Counted from the stretch's first letter, positions 44,743-57,490 are shown. The stretch is DNA of 64,000 nucleotides from Neoarius graeffei (GCF_027579695.1 NC_083589.1:33796335-33860334), one strand, 5' to 3'. Numbers and translations: made by a program. Notes: generated by a model not told the origin, from the letters alone.

Positions 44743-45773
44743 TCAGTGAGTCTGTAATGAGAGGCAGCGTGCTTATTAAAACCACTTGATTACATTGAAA
44801 ATTACTTTAAATAACAATGACAAGTTGTTACCTTTATTGAATTAGCACTGAGCCGTGTGGGAAGCTAATTTCATTAGCAGCATAGCTCAATACTGACTCT
44901 TTCACTAATCTATCGTACATATATCTGTGTTTCGGTCCCTCTCTCTGTCTTAAAGCACTCATTTGTGATTGGATGGCGGGAGTGTGATGTTTTATAGATC
45001 TTTACAAAAAAAAATCGAACCAGCACCATGCACCCATACCAACAAATACATGTTTACTAAGATAAAATTATCACCTTGACTCATCTCTCAGTGCAGTTTG
45101 ATTCAAGAACGATGTCAATCCTGTAGCATTTACACTCAGACAACCACTGCATAAAATAAAGTGCCACTCTTTCCTCTTCTTCACAGTGCTCATTCACACT
45201 AAGTATTACCGTTGTCCCAGACGACCTCATGCATACACCTGAGTGAGGGGGGTCTACTGAAGAAAAAGGGGAGAAACAAAGTCAGAACACGTTGGAGAAG
45301 AAGATGTGAATGAAACTTAAAAATGCTGAATTAATCGCATGCAACAAATATTAAATTCTTCATTAATAAATAAACTCTGATTCGCAGTATGAAACTAATA
45401 ATCTGGATGAGTGAGTCATGGCGGCACATTCTGCCTCGCTCAAAACGTGCCAAGACGCATTACAGAGAGAACGCATTTATCAAGACTGATTTTCACCCAC
45501 AAGTGGATTATGGGTTGAAGGAACAGAATCTTTGCCATGACTGATTATTTAACCAGCTGTTAATATGGCTGGTTTCACCGCAACTTTGTTTTGAGAAGTG
45601 CAAAGACACGAATGATGGTCGGTTCAAAAAACATGCAGCAATGTCGCTATTATGATTTATATCGCATACAGTTTGTTGCAGGAGGTCATTCGAAAGAAAA
45701 AAGAAAGACAGCATCTTCAAGGTGATTTTTTTTAAATGACTGCAAAAACCAGTTATACTGGTTTTCACAGTCC
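41171..45773 (+). other. Putative first intron, microsatellite-rich, no exon seen
   Basis: It holds (TTTA)n 41186-41210, (TCC)n 41585-41625, (CAG)n 41709-41726, (CA)n 41986-42043, (GT)n 42404-42448 with (GA)n after it, (CA)n 42791-42849 and 42924-42958, (GT)n 43305-43327, (ATTC)n 43427-43456, (GT)n 43912-43957, GT/GC tracts at 44286-44332, and (CA)n 44700-44739. No transposon terminus was seen, so this is the least transposon-invaded part of the window. Confidence 0.55.
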
Positions 45774-46135
45774 ATCCATCCATCCATCCATTATCTGTAA
45801 CTGCTTATCCTATCCTACAGGGTCGCAGGCAAGCTGGAGCCTATCCCAGCTGACTACGGGCGAAAGGCGGGGTACACCCTGGACAAGTCGCCAGATCATC
45901 ACAGGGCTGACACATAGACACAGACAACCATTCACACTCACATTCACACCTACGGTCAATTTAGAGCCACCAATTAGCCTAACCTGCATGTCTTTGGACC
46001 CAAAGGAAACCCACGCAGACACGGGGAGAACATGCAAACTCCACACAGAAAGGCCCCTGTCAGCCGGTGGGCTCAAACCCAGAACCTTCTTGCTGTGAGG
46101 CGACAGTGCTAACCACAACACCACCATGCCGCCCT
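45774..46135 (-). mobile_element. V-SINE copy with CCAT tail
   Basis: Inverse copy: (CATC)n tail at the left, body CATGTCTTTGGAC with a short deletion after it, head CTAACCACAACACCACCATG at the right. Confidence 0.9.
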
Positions 46136-46160
46136 TTGTATATTCAGTTACACCATAATA

Positions 46161-46463
46161 AGCCATAAGTCCTTCCTGTGCCATGCCCTGGTCTTCCCAG
46201 GTAGCCTCCCATCCCAGTACTAACCAGGCCCTGAAGGTGCATCAGGTGGTGCCGATCTCTGTTTCTGTAGCCCTCGGCCTCTCGCCTATACCCCTAGGGT
46301 TACAGTGGGGGACTAGTCCTCTGGTAACTATGAGAGTTTGACTACCCACTCGCATCTGTATTGCAGTGTGCCTTGCCAGACAAAGTAGGTACCATTTTTA
46401 TGATGGTCCTTGGTATGACCCGACCGCCAGGCGTACACGCTAACCACTAGGCCAACTTGTGGT
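46161..46463 (-). mobile_element. Second tRNA-derived SINE family, copy 3, with TSD
   Basis: The inverse head CGCTAACCACTAGGCCAAC lies at the right. GTTACACCATAATA is exact at 46147-46160 and 46464-46477. Confidence 0.92.
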
Positions 46464-46644
46464 GTTACACCATAATAGTAGGACAAAATTGTGATCTGAT
46501 CCCACACTGTTGACTTCTTGAATCTATTTGGTAAGAAAGTGTTGATAAATTTTCTATAACTACACAAATATGACTTAGTGTTGGCTGTGAGGCAAATTAT
46601 AGGTGTTTACAAAGGATGTTGATATGATGATTAACCCCTATTGG

Positions 46645-46717
46645 AATTCCATGCAGTATGATATGATATGATATGATATGATATGATATGATATGATATG
46701 ATATGATATGATATGAT
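46645..46717. repeat. (GATAT)n pentanucleotide array
   Basis: About 14 units of ATATG/GATAT. Confidence 0.95.
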
Positions 46718-46869
46718 GCAAACATATATGATGCTCTATCATCATATGCAATATGGAAGCTCTTCCTCCTCCGTGATAGCATGTGACTCGCCCGGACACG
46801 CCTCCAACTCATGCGAGACACTTGACGAGAGACTTGGTGAGAATTAACCACTGACAGTGACAGCAGGGG

Positions 46870-47105
46870 AGCATCCTCCGGTTTCCCCCACAGTCAAAAA
46901 CATGCACTTCGGTTAACTGGCTACTCTAAATCACCCATAAGTGTGAATGTGTGTGTGAATGGTTGTTTCCCAAGCCCGGATATGGGAGGGTTGCGGCAGG
47001 AAGGCCATCCGGCATAAAACGATGCTCCAATTAATATGACATGTGGATCAGTAGGGTCCACATGGACCCCAACCTGGCAATAGTGCTGGACAAAGGAAGA
47101 GAACA
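46870..47105 (+). mobile_element. V-SINE-related fragment, variant tail
   Basis: Starts within the body (CATCCTCCGGTTTCCCCCAC) and continues into the tail GGATATGGGAGGGTTGCGGC, AATATGACATGTGGATCAGT, as in 27105-27440. The head is missing. Confidence 0.8.
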
Positions 47106-47605
47106 TGATGATTTGAATCTCTACTAATAATTCTATACTGTATTAATAAATCGGATTTTACCGACGCAAAGATATTTGAAACGATGCACCACAAGTTCAT
47201 CCCAACGTATATGTCAGTGAATCTCATCATCCCTAGTATGTACTGGATTATGTGCCCTTTCTAATACTTTTTAATACTTTTATAGTAACAGGTCATCCAC
47301 AGTGACTTGGATGGTGACCTCTTCATGAACGTGTGTTATTTGTGGATGAAGAATGTATACAGAAAATAAAGTTTAGACCAGTATTTACTGGTTTGCTATT
47401 AAGCCTGAATAATGATTGATTGATTTGATAAAGTACACAGTAAAGTTATAACTTTAAGAGACAAGAACTTAGCAAGATAGTCGATGAGCTGTAACCATAG
47501 CAACAATTGTAATTGTCATGGCAGCCAACTGATATGCAGGACGGACTGAAAACTAATGAAACGTGTGGCAGCCTGGGTGAATTTCTCATTCAATAGATGC
47601 TACAT
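47106..47605. other. Gene-free spacer
   Basis: Nothing supportable was seen in 500 bp. Confidence 0.4.
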
Positions 47606-47850
47606 ATCAAAGTCAAAGTCACTCCCATGCCATGACCTGGTCTTCCCAGGCGGTCTCCTGTCCAAATACTAACCAGGCCCTACAGGCGCACTGAGCAGCG
47701 CCGATCTCCGTTTCTCTTGCCCTCGACCTCTCGCCTATTAAACAGTTAGTATTACAGTGGGGGGCTAGTCCTCTGGTAAGAGCAAGAGTTTGACTCCCTA
47801 CTCACATCTGTACTGCAGTGTGCCTCGCCACCATTTTTATGATGGTACAT
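47606..47850 (-). mobile_element. Second tRNA-derived SINE family, copy 4, head-truncated
   Basis: Contains TCAAAGTCACTCCCATGCCA, GCCGATCTCCGTTTCT, GTGGGGGGCTAGTCCTCTGG and CCATTTTTATGATGGT in inverse family order. The tRNA-like head is absent. Confidence 0.8.
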
Positions 47851-48214
47851 AACATAAATTTTATGATTTTTTATATGTAAAATCATATAAAATGTCTGCC
47901 ATTCCTGAACTGATTTCCCCCCCTTTTTTATTCACAAAAAGTTTTAAAACCTGGTTAACCCCAAAAATAAAAAAAATTGCTTTGAAAGATTTCAGTCCAG
48001 TTCTACTAAAAACCACCACCACACTGATTGTCTCTCTGTATTTGGCATGTCACTACAATGATGTGGCAGCTCTGACATCCATCAGTTTCTAGGGAACATT
48101 ACAGTCGTGGTTTTCCATTGCTTTCTACCAGACTATGAGCTCATCCGGCTGACAGGCGATGAGTTTATGCCATCCTGTGTTGTCCGTCATCTGACATCTG
48201 TCCAGCGGCGTCCA

Positions 48215-48545
48215 CATTTCACAAAAATCGCTTCTTCTCCTTCAATTCTTCACCGATTTTTATTATTTTTGGCAGGAAGGTAGGGGTACCTAGGGTGCAT
48301 ATAACTTCTACCCAGATTTGCTTCATTACAGTTATTAATGAAGTTATGAACTAATTAAGCCTTAATGAGCAGTTCAACAAAAATCACTTCTTCTCGGTCA
48401 ATTCCTTGCCGTTTTGGATTCTTTCTGGCAAATAGGTCAGTATTCCTAGGGTGTATATAGCTTCTATATAGTGCATATAGCTTGCAACATTTATTGTGCA
48501 AAGTGGCCCACTTTAGCTCGTTCCTTCTGGACTAGATGGGGACGG
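48215..48545 (+). repeat. Unassigned dispersed repeat, also at 63627-63780
   Basis: TCGGTCAATTCCTTGCCGTTTTGG, TCTTTCTGGCAAATA, TAGGGTGTATATAGCTT and TATTGTGCAAAGTGGCCCACTTT (given here in short blocks) recur in the same order at 63627-63757. Within this copy AAAATCRCTTCTTCTC also occurs twice, about 150 bp apart, suggesting internal duplication. Not coding; class unknown. Confidence 0.6.
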
Positions 48546-48601
48546 AGTGAGCTACACTGTCATTGACAGTCTTGTTATAGAGGTTTTCTCCTCTCAACCA
48601 T

Positions 48602-48810
48602 TCACGTCTATGGACAATTTAGAGTCACCAGTTAACCTAACCGCATGTCTTTGGACTGTGGGGGAAACCGGAGCACCCAGAGGAAACCCACGCGGACACG
48701 GGGAGAACATGCAAACTCCGCACAGAAAGGCCCTCGCCGGCCACGGGGCTTGAACCCGGACCTTCTTGCTGTGAGGTGACAGTGTTAACCACTACATGAC
48801 CATGCCGCCC
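48602..48810 (-). mobile_element. V-SINE fragment
   Basis: Inverse copy from the mid-body (ACAATTTAGAGTCACC) to the head (ACTACATGACCATGCCGCCC). The rear body and tail are missing. Confidence 0.88.
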
Positions 48811-48964
48811 AACTGTGATTAACAAAATAAATAAATGATAACTACAGCCATGAAAGCTATTTCTGTCTTTACTCATACCTTTACTCATTACCTATAGACT
48901 GCTCTGAATCATGCCGTTCCAACGGTCATTTCATGTTTAATGTAATTTGTAGCTGATTAGAAGT

Positions 48965-49305
48965 CCATCCATCCATCCATTCATTATCTGTAGCCGCTTA
49001 TCCTGTTCTACAGGGTCGCAGGCAAGCTGGATCCTATCCCAGCTGACTATGGGCGAGAGGCAGGGTACACCCTGGACAAGCCGCCAGGTCATCACAGGGC
49101 TGACACAGAGACTACAGTCAATTTAGAGCCAGTTAACCTAACCTGCATGTCTTTGGACTGTGGGGGAAACCAGAGCACCCGGAGGAAACCCACGCAGACA
49201 CGGGGAGAACATGCAAACGCCACACAGAAAGGCCCTCGCCAGCCGCTGGGCTCGAACCCAGCACCTTCTTGCTGTGAGGCGACAGTGCTAACCACTACAC
49301 CACCT
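48965..49305 (-). mobile_element. V-SINE copy with TSD
   Basis: Inverse copy with (CATC)n tail and a deletion in the mid-body. ATTAGAAGTC flanks it at 48955-48964 and 49307-49316. Confidence 0.92.
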
Positions 49306-49316
49306 AATTAGAAGTC

Positions 49317-51006
49317 ATTATATTTAAATCATAAACATGTCTTAGAGTCTTTAATATATATCTCGGCACTGCCTAAAAGTGGAGCTCCCGATGAGTGTAA
49401 AATGTGTTAGTCAATAATCCCACGTTATTTTTTTTTAAATCAAATTAAAAATAAGCACTGGATAAAAACCCATCTATTTTATGTAAATAAAGATACAAAT
49501 GTCCTTGTCTGAAGGTCAAGTGTTTATGAGATATGTTGCCTTGCACTTACGATCGGGTTCCTTGTGGTGGTACCATACATGTACATCACTCAAACATATA
49601 GACGGTCATCATATGGTTGCCAAAGCCATCAAAAATCAGGTCGATGCATTAGCATATTCTCTTAACCCTGATGTCATTTCTGTATGATCTCAATTCGAAT
49701 TGCAAACGTCCCATCCACATCTGCACATCTAACATAATATACTGATGGAGAAACAACACATTAGTGACACTTTATCAAAGAATAAATTCATGATGGGAAA
49801 GTGTAATTACTTTGATCATCATTATAATACCCATCAGTCTCTGTAGTCTTATCACCTGAATTAATTTAAACAGGAGCCTCGTTTAATTGTCGTCTCTTTA
49901 CTCGTCTGGTCTTTATTCGCTCTTCCATCAGGGCTGAAACAATCATTGATTTGTTCCGCGATTGCTGTTCTGTTGGCTAAGATTCCCATCCTTTTGACAT
50001 TTTACAGTTTTGTCCGCTGTCATTCACTGTACATACACTTTACATTGTGCGTTATTGTTGTTATGTTTTGTTCTGACTTGTGTCCGTTTTATTGCACCAG
50101 GTACAGCTTGATCAGAGCCTGACACTGACCGTGTTGACATCATTAGGCAGACTGACTGCTTTTACCACTATATGCAGTATCAAATCCCTCTTTCTTCCTC
50201 CTCCGTTTCTTGCTCATGTCTCTTTCTCTCCTGCTTCCTGCTTCAGACTGTCTTGTATAGAAAAAAAAATGAGAACGAAATGAGTGGTTTTTGTTTTTTT
50301 TTGTTTTTTTACCGGCTGGCTCCAACAGCAGCCAAGCGAGACCAAGTGGGAAGTGGTCATGAAGGGCGCATAATCTTGCCCACGCACCTGCATTTCCACA
50401 CATACACACACAAAGAGTGAGAAAGAACGGCGGGATTGCGATAATGCCGAAGAGGCACTGGAGTGGCGCACTGCTGTTCTTAGCATCCTACGACCTTTCC
50501 TTTGACCCCGGCGATGTTGGTTTTAATGAGTGTTGTTAGCGACGACAGCTCCGAGTGTGCGTTTTAGCTTCACCATGGAGCAGGACACAGCTGTAATTAT
50601 CTGGCTGAGTGGCTTTGCATCCATTTGTGTGTTTGTTTGTGTGTGTGTGCGCGCGCGCGCGCGCGTGTGTGTGTGTGTGGTGCATAGTGTTAGTTCCTTT
50701 CTGATCCACTGGATTATCAACAGGCTTTCCAATGTTTTAGTTATGTAGGAGTGATACGGTTTAATATTCACACTGTCTAACCTCCTCTAAAAATATCACG
50801 GTATTATTATAGTATTATTCAACTGTTGAAGAACACACAAGCCGGTGAAAGTCGAAGGAAAATATTATCCTGGATTCTCGTTACAAAGGTGTGTCTTTGA
50901 ATATTCTTGCATGTAAAAATCATGAAAGAGAAATTAAAAGATCAAAGGCATATAATTATTCTTCTTTTCTTCGAAAGACTGTGTGTTATTTAGACAGTAC
51001 AGATTA
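49317..51006. other. Gene-free stretch
   Basis: About 1.7 kb; the only structure is an alternating GT/GC tract at 50635-50679, a Z-DNA-prone sequence. No exon or element end could be supported. Confidence 0.45.
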
Positions 51007-51014
51007 GGAGTGAG

Positions 51015-51841
51015 CAGTGTTGGGCACATTACTTTCAAAAAGTAATTAGTTATAGTTACTAGTTACTTTTCTCAAAAAGTAACGGAGTTAGTAATGGAGT
51101 TACTTTGTCATAAAAGTAACTAATTACCAGGGAAAGTAATTATTCCGTTACATTTTGTGTCCCCCCCCCCAAAAAAAAACAACAAAAAAAACAAATTCAA
51201 TTAGTGTAATCATAATAAAAGTGAATGTTAAATGTGTTTAATGACTGAAATGGACACTTAACAGAACCAGTTAGTAACGTTATCTACACTATATTAATAT
51301 TTTTGTGGGACAATGTGAGATAAGACATCTATCAAACTTAATATATTTTTGTAGTTATTAAAATTGTTACTAATTACTGGCCACTGACGAGGACAAACGC
51401 TTTGTTCCTCGACATAACGTGCGTTGCACGTAGACATTTTTGCCTTTTATTTCAAGTAATGAAAAGTAATGCTGTATTTCCAGTTTGAAAGCGCAGTGCT
51501 GGGCTGACCGCTCGCCATCGCTGTGTCTTCTGATTGAAAGAGCGCGCAGTAGTGCAGTAGGCGGAGCCTACCTACGTATGTTGTCCAAATCTACTCTGAT
51601 TGGCTGACTATGCCGTTGTCTCGCGTCTCCCCGCCCCACACTAAAGCAGAGTAAAGAAAGGGTGAACGAGCAGCGTGCTAGATGAAAACAGCTTTAATAA
51701 AGTAACGCAGAGCATTTTATTGTAAGCAACGGGAACGGCGTTCTAACGATGTAAAAAGTAATTAGCTAGATTACTCGTTACTAAAAAAAGTAACGCCGTT
51801 AGTAACACCGTTTATTTCTAACGCCGTTATTCCCATCACTG
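51015..51841. mobile_element. hAT MITE, copy B, with 8-bp TSD
   Basis: The ends CAGTGTTGGGCACATTAC and, inverted, CAGTGATGGGAATAACGG. GGAGTGAG is exact at 51007-51014 and 51842-51849, which identifies hAT. The 827-bp sequence is closely similar to copy A at 19487-20299. No transposase motif. Confidence 0.95.
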
Positions 51842-51849
51842 GGAGTGAG

Positions 51850-52095
51850 TGATATGAGATTTAAATCTTATATCATGATTCTCAAAAGTACTCTTATGAT
51901 ACACGATGTGCATGGTAGCATGGTACACTATGGGTTTGGCAAACATTTTACAGCAAAACAATAATCAGCTGCTTCCAGTCAGTAATTATTATTATTATTA
52001 TTTTATTTTTTTTAAAGAAATGCAAAATTATTTTAAAAGATATCATGATATGAACAATAGCTCAGCAAGAGGATGGTGTATTAGGGCCATTGTAA

Positions 52096-52168
<73 letters not shown>

Positions 52169-52583
52169 TGTAAAGCTGTACATTTATGAGAAATAAACTC
52201 AGAAATTCCAAGATAGAAAAGTCACAAATTTACAAGGAAAAAAAAAATCAGATATTCTCTGAGACGACAATCACATGCTGCCTGGCTGCAGTGCATTCTC
52301 AGAAATGTAGTTGAAAATCTCTTCGCGCTTTATTCTTTTATATTGCATTTCCTGTAACTCTCAGCAGCCGTGGCATCTGTAGTGTGATGACGTTGATCTG
52401 ACCTTGCAAATCGAGGCAATGTGGTTCCTTGATTTAAAAAAAAAAGATTTTTGTGAGCTTTTTTCCCCTGGCAAATTTATGTCTTTATAATCTCGGAAAT
52501 GTCTTGTAAATGTACGAATTTATTCTGGGAAATTCTGAGTTATTGATATTTTTTAATTGAGAATATTAACCCCTTCCTCAGCT
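51850..52583. other. Spacer with (TA)n
   Basis: (TA)n at 52103-52163 and (TAT)n at 51986-52000; otherwise nothing supportable. Confidence 0.5.
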
Positions 52584-52683
52584 CTCCATCCATTATCCAT
52601 AACCGCTTATCCTGTGCAGGGTCACAGTAAGCGGCGGGGTACACCCTGGACAAGTCGCTAGATCATCATAGGGCTGACACTTA

Positions 52684-53382
52684 GCCCATGTTTACATTAG
52701 ACCGTATCAGCGGATCATCAGATTAACGTTTTTAAAACGATTAGCGTGCACACAGCAACACCAATACACGATTTGCGTGCACACAGCAACGCCAATACAC
52801 GGATACGCTCGGCTCCGCAGGCATCCTGCGCTCCAAATCACTCCGCCCTGAACAGCGAGTGCCCTCTGGAGGGTGCGCACTCCGGCCCTGCGCAGCTCAC
52901 AGAGCGCGCGAGTGAAGTGCACAAGCCACGATTCGGGACTGAGCCGCTGTGTGTGCGATCCCAGCGCATATCACTTACCACTTGCAAGTGGAAGGATGGC
53001 AAGCCTAAAGACAATCATAACTACACAATGGGCAGTATTTGCATCAGTATTTGAAGTATTTTCATACTTTTATACTCTTTAATGAAAGGTGATACAAGGC
53101 GGAAGTCCGCGCCGTTTTTCAGCAGTCGCGTCACATGACCAACGCCAGTGAATCAGGAAGGTGGATGTCACAGTGACGTTGTCCAATGAGACGCCAGCTA
53201 GAGCTCAGCACAGCGTATCCGTGTATCTCAATGTTTACACAGCACCGGACCAGACACGATCTAGATTGAATACGTGGACCCTGGCGGATTCCCGTTTCCC
53301 GGCGTTTCCAGGCGGTTTAATGTAAACGGACAGTGCATCCGCGAAGAAAACGAGACAGATACGGTCTAATGTAAACGTAGCC
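52684..53382. mobile_element. PIF/Harbinger-like MITE, copy 1
   Basis: The ends GTTTACATTAGACCGTATC face each other inverted. The 3-bp flank is TTA on the left and ATA on the right, where one base has probably changed. 699 bp, almost identical to 57491-58191. Confidence 0.85.
52996..53082 (+). CDS. 28-codon hydrophobic small ORF in the MITE, copy 1
   Basis: ATG in a good context (GAAGGATGG) opens Met-Ala-Ser-Leu-Lys-Thr-Ile-Ile-Thr-Thr-Gln-Trp-Ala-Val-Phe, continues with Ala-Ser-Val-Phe-Glu-Val-Phe-Ser-Tyr-Phe-Tyr-Thr-Leu and ends at TAA. From residue 11 on it is a single strongly hydrophobic, aromatic segment, long enough for one membrane pass but with Glu at residue 20. Copy 2 (57803-57889) is the same apart from Ala at that position. 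It may be a captured host exon or chance. Translation is unproven and no family was recognised. Confidence 0.3.
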   Translation: MASLKTIITTQWAVFASVFEVFSYFYTL

Positions 53383-53615
53383 ATAGAGACAAACAACCAT
53401 TCACATTCACACTCACGGTCAATTTAGAGTCACCAGTTAACCTAACCTGCATGTCTTTGGACTGTGGGGGAAACCGGAGCACCCGGAGGAAACCCACGCG
53501 GACACGGGGAGAACATGCAAACTCCACACAGAAAGGCCCTCGCCGGCCACGGGGCTCGAACCCAGACCTTCTTGCTGTGAGGCAACAGTGCTAACCACTA
53601 CACCACCATACCGCC

Positions 53616-54475
53616 AGTAGAGCATATTTTGTGGCTTAATTTACCACAATATCAACATTATATCATCCTATTTCTCAGCCATTGTACAGATATAACAATG
53701 TAAATCTATCTAACTTATTCCAAAATATACCAAATAATTTAGAGATTATTTTAATTGCATGATTGTTGTTATTGTAGAATTTTGGACCATAATATTTATC
53801 TCTTAGTCACTGTATGTATTTTGAAAATAATTTGAGGTCTTTTGCGTACCGTATAACTCACTGTTACTGTGAAATCTGATCAAGCACAACAAGGGCTTGT
53901 GTGTGAACTGAACATATCGGGTGATTTGTAGCACATGAGGAATTTCCAGAGTGCTTTCTGTAGCTCATGTTGAAAAGTTGTGTGTGTGTGTGTGTGCGCG
54001 CGCGCAAAACTACTGTGTTGAGTTTGCAACAATGGTTGATTCTGTTATAAGGAATAATTTGATCAGATCCTGCGCTGTCATATATTCACTGATAACCAGT
54101 GTGTGTGCGTGTGTGTGTATTCGAACAACAGCCTTCTACCTTTTTAAACAAATGATACCAATTTTATTTTCTTATTTCCCTTCTCTCCATTTCTTCCTCA
54201 TCCCATCCCCTTCTCTCTCTCTCTCTCTCTCTCTGGTGAACTCACTCATGTTAGCTGAGCTGATCATTGTAATTATCTTCTCTTAGTAGGATGGGGCCTT
54301 TGTGAGTGTGTATGTGTGTAGGGCTCTAAGGTCCCTCCCCCGGGTTGTGTAAGCAAGCTCTGAGAATGGCAGATTGTTCTGTAGGAAGCCATGGCATGGG
54401 AACAATGTGACACACACACACACGGACACATACAGCAGCCATACATGCCTGAAAGTTCACTAATATTCAAGGTCT
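53616..54475. other. Gene-free stretch
   Basis: GT/GC tract at 53979-54005 and (TC)n at 54213-54234; otherwise nothing supportable. Confidence 0.45.
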
Positions 54476-54513
<38 letters not shown>

Positions 54514-54619
54514 GTGTGTGAGAGAAAGAAAGAGAGAGAGAGAGAGAGAGAGTGTGTGGGTAGACTGCTGGTCATGTGTTTGTCCATGGGAAATCAACAA
54601 TTGTAATGTGGATGCAGGA

Positions 54620-54665
<46 letters not shown>

Positions 54666-54771
54666 GCATTGTTTTGTGCGGGTTGCTGGACACTGTGTCT
54701 TTTCACACAGAGATGAATAGGGATGATTAAAGTCAGCCTGAATGTATGACTGTGTGTGTGTGTGTGTATGC

Positions 54772-54802
<31 letters not shown>

Positions 54803-54870
54803 GAGGGCTGTTTCTTTCTTTATGTCTCTCAACCTTTCCATCTCTCTCTCGCTCTCTCTCTCTCTCTCCA
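54476..54870. repeat. Microsatellite cluster
   Basis: (GT)n 54477-54519, (GA)n 54529-54552, (GT)n 54621-54664, (GT)n 54751-54768, (GA)n 54776-54801 and (TC)n 54842-54868. The apparent frames here encode only dipeptide repeats. Confidence 0.95.
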
Positions 54871-55374
54871 TTCAGTTGAGGTCACTCAGCTTTATGAAGG
54901 GCTTTCAGAAATGTCATCTAAATGAATCAAAAACGTCAATTCAGAAGAACAGACAGAACAAAAAAACTCTCAAGATTTACAGCAAAAAAATCTGCCTTTG
55001 CCTCATTGTCATTTTACTCATTTGTCATTTTGTCTCGTCATTTCACTGATAATTTGTTATTCGAGTGTGACTGCTGTTACTCAACTCTACCAAAGTGAAC
55101 ACAGCAATAAGATGCAACTCAAAACTCACATCATAAAAAAGTCCACGAGCTCATCACTATTCACGATTTCCATCATGTTGCTTGTTACTCAGAGTTGCAA
55201 AATATAATTAGCAAGTAACTTTAGCTATGTCATTTCACATTCTGTAACACACACGCACGCACGCACGCACGCACACTCACTGGCCATAGTGAAACAATGA
55301 CATCCCTCCAGGTCTCCTCTTTGTTCTCTTCTATTAATTCTCTCTTTATTTATTACTTTGTTTTGTCATAAGCA

Positions 55375-55412
<38 letters not shown>

Positions 55413-55475
55413 GCAATCCAACATGGTTGTAAAAACCAGAAGAGTTACTCTAAAGAAATATGTCCTATAGTTTAC
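54871..55475. other. Gene-free spacer
   Basis: Contains (CACG)n at 55250-55273 and (GT)n at 55377-55410; otherwise nothing. Confidence 0.5.
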
Positions 55476-56343
55476 AGCATTCACCTAACCACGCCCCTTC
55501 AGCTCTCTGGAGCATTCATGTAACCACGCCCCTTCAGCTCTCTGGAGCATTCATGTAACCACGCCCCTTCAGCTCTCTGGAGCATTCATGTAATCACGCC
55601 CCTTCAGCTCTCTAAAGCATTCACCTAACCACGCCCCTTCAGCTCTCTGGAGCATTCATCTAACCACACCCCTTCAGCTCTCTGTAGCATTCATGTAACC
55701 ACGCCCCTTCAGCTCCCTGGAGCATTCATGTAACCACACCCCTTCAGCTCTCTGTAACATTCATGTAACCACGCCCCTTCAGCTCTCTAGAGCTTTCATC
55801 TAACCACACCCCTTCAGCTCTCTGTAGCATTCATGTAACCACGCACCTTCAGCTCTCTGGTGCATTCATGTAACCACGCCCCTTCAACTCTCTGGAGTAT
55901 TCATCTAACCACGCCCCTTCAGCTCTCTGGAGCATTCATCTAACCACGCCCCTTCAGCTCTCTGGAGCATTCACTTAACCATGCCCCTTCAATACTCTGG
56001 AGTACTCACCTGGCCTCACCCACTCAGCTCTCTGGAGCACTCACCTAACCACACCCACTCAACTCTCTGGAGCCCTCACCTAGCCATACCCATTCAGCTG
56101 TCCTGAGCCCTCGCCTAACCACACCCACTTAGTTCTCTGGAGCCTTCACCTATCCACTCAGCTCTCTTGAGCCCTCACCTAACCACACCCACGCAGCTCT
56201 CTGGAGCACTCACCTGGCCACACCCACTCAGCTCTCTGGAGCCCTCACCTGGCCACACCCACTCAGCTCTCTGGAGCACTCACCTGGCCACACGCGCTCA
56301 GATTACTACAGCACTCACATAGCCCCGCCCACTCAGCTGTCTG
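55476..56343 (+). repeat. 35-bp minisatellite, about 25 units
   Basis: The unit is AGCTCTCTGGAGCATTCATG followed by TAACCACGCCCCTTC. The first ~14 units (to about 55980) are close to this consensus. The later ones drift to CACTCACCTGGCCACACCCACTC, so the array has an older or differently homogenised right half. Period and copy number were read directly. Each unit carries the CACGCCC or CACACCC core, a GT/GC-box-like motif that could bind Sp/KLF factors. Confidence 0.95.
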
Positions 56344-57063
56344 TACACACCTGGTAATGTGTAAACAAAGTAATGATCCACAAATGTCACATTTCTACAT
56401 TTTTCATTTATGAAAACTTTCGACAGGAAATTAACTCCATTGTGTGCGTGTGTGTGTTTTGCCAGCTGTGTGGATTTGAGGTTATTGGACAGTTAAGGGT
56501 GGCCTGTGGTCTGATTAAAGTCAGCTGACTGAATTCAAGCTGTGTGTGTGTGTGCACGCGCATGTGTGTTAGTGTGTGTGTGTGTTATGTTTTATTGCAG
56601 TGTTGGAAACTCTCACTCTTTTCCCCTTTTTCAGCGTTCACAGGAAACCGAGTGAGTCTGTTTCCTGTCATCTGTATACTGCTAATGAGCAAAATAACAC
56701 ACACACACGCATGCATGCTGTCTCTGCTATTCTGCTTTCTGGAACATGAAAATGTCATATGAAGATGGCAGGAGGTGTTTATCTGAAGATTTCACCCCAT
56801 GGCCTCTTTCTGCTCAGGCATTTTTATGAAATCTGAAGTTTATTTTTATATAAAGCTGATAATTTATAGTTTCACATTACTAGCCTCACGTTTGTAAATT
56901 ATTAGCTTCAGTTTTTATCCTGCATTTTGCTTTCCTTTTCCCCAGATGATTTTCATCACTTCCACACTGAATGTAGCGTAGCGTATGCTCTCGTTCCCAC
57001 ATTGACAGCTTAAATTCAAACTCCATTTCAACATGCAGTGTAGACCAAACTCCTATTTTTCTC

Positions 57064-57101
<38 letters not shown>

Positions 57102-57398
57102 GTGCATCTCGATGTCCATATTGTCTCTGTCTCACTTTGCCTGTCTCTTGCTATCTCTCTCCCTTATCTATTTCTCCCTCCATGTCCTCAGTGACAGATG
57201 GAGAATCGTTAAAGCGTGTGTTCGCCCATCACTGTTTTATCACCTGTATTCAACTGCAACATATCAGTACACACAATCAGCAACACACACACACACACAC
57301 ACACACAAAAAAAAAACTGTGGATGAGGCTTAATGGCTGCTCACCTAACAGCAATTGGTTGAACATGAAACAAAGTGTGGTTAGCAATAATGTTGCAC

Positions 57399-57400
<2 letters not shown>
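56344..57400. other. Gene-free stretch
   Basis: GT tracts at 56440-56590, (TC)n 57068-57099 and (CA)n 57285-57306. No exon or element end was seen. Confidence 0.5.
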
Positions 57401-57486
<86 letters not shown>

Positions 57487-57487
57487 C
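57401..57487. repeat. (ATCT)n microsatellite
   Basis: About 21 units, immediately left of the Harbinger-like MITE. Confidence 0.97.
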
Positions 57488-57490
57488 TTA

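Larger units (their letters stand above)
52584..53615 (-). mobile_element. V-SINE copy split by a Harbinger-like MITE
   Basis: SINE tail and rear body at 52584-52683, and the rest (ATAGAGACAAACAACCATTC to ACTACACCACCATACCGCC) at 53383-53615. The interrupted phrase is the usual GCTGACACATAGA, split at CATAGA. Confidence 0.9.

Noticed and set aside
52746..53054. 102-codon plus-strand frame in the Harbinger-like MITE
   Set aside because: Composition follows the GC-rich MITE sequence, with no motif; the related frame in copy 2 ends differently.
55476..56343. CRISPR-like regular repeat array
   Set aside because: Units are contiguous without unique spacers and the genome is eukaryotic; it is a minisatellite.
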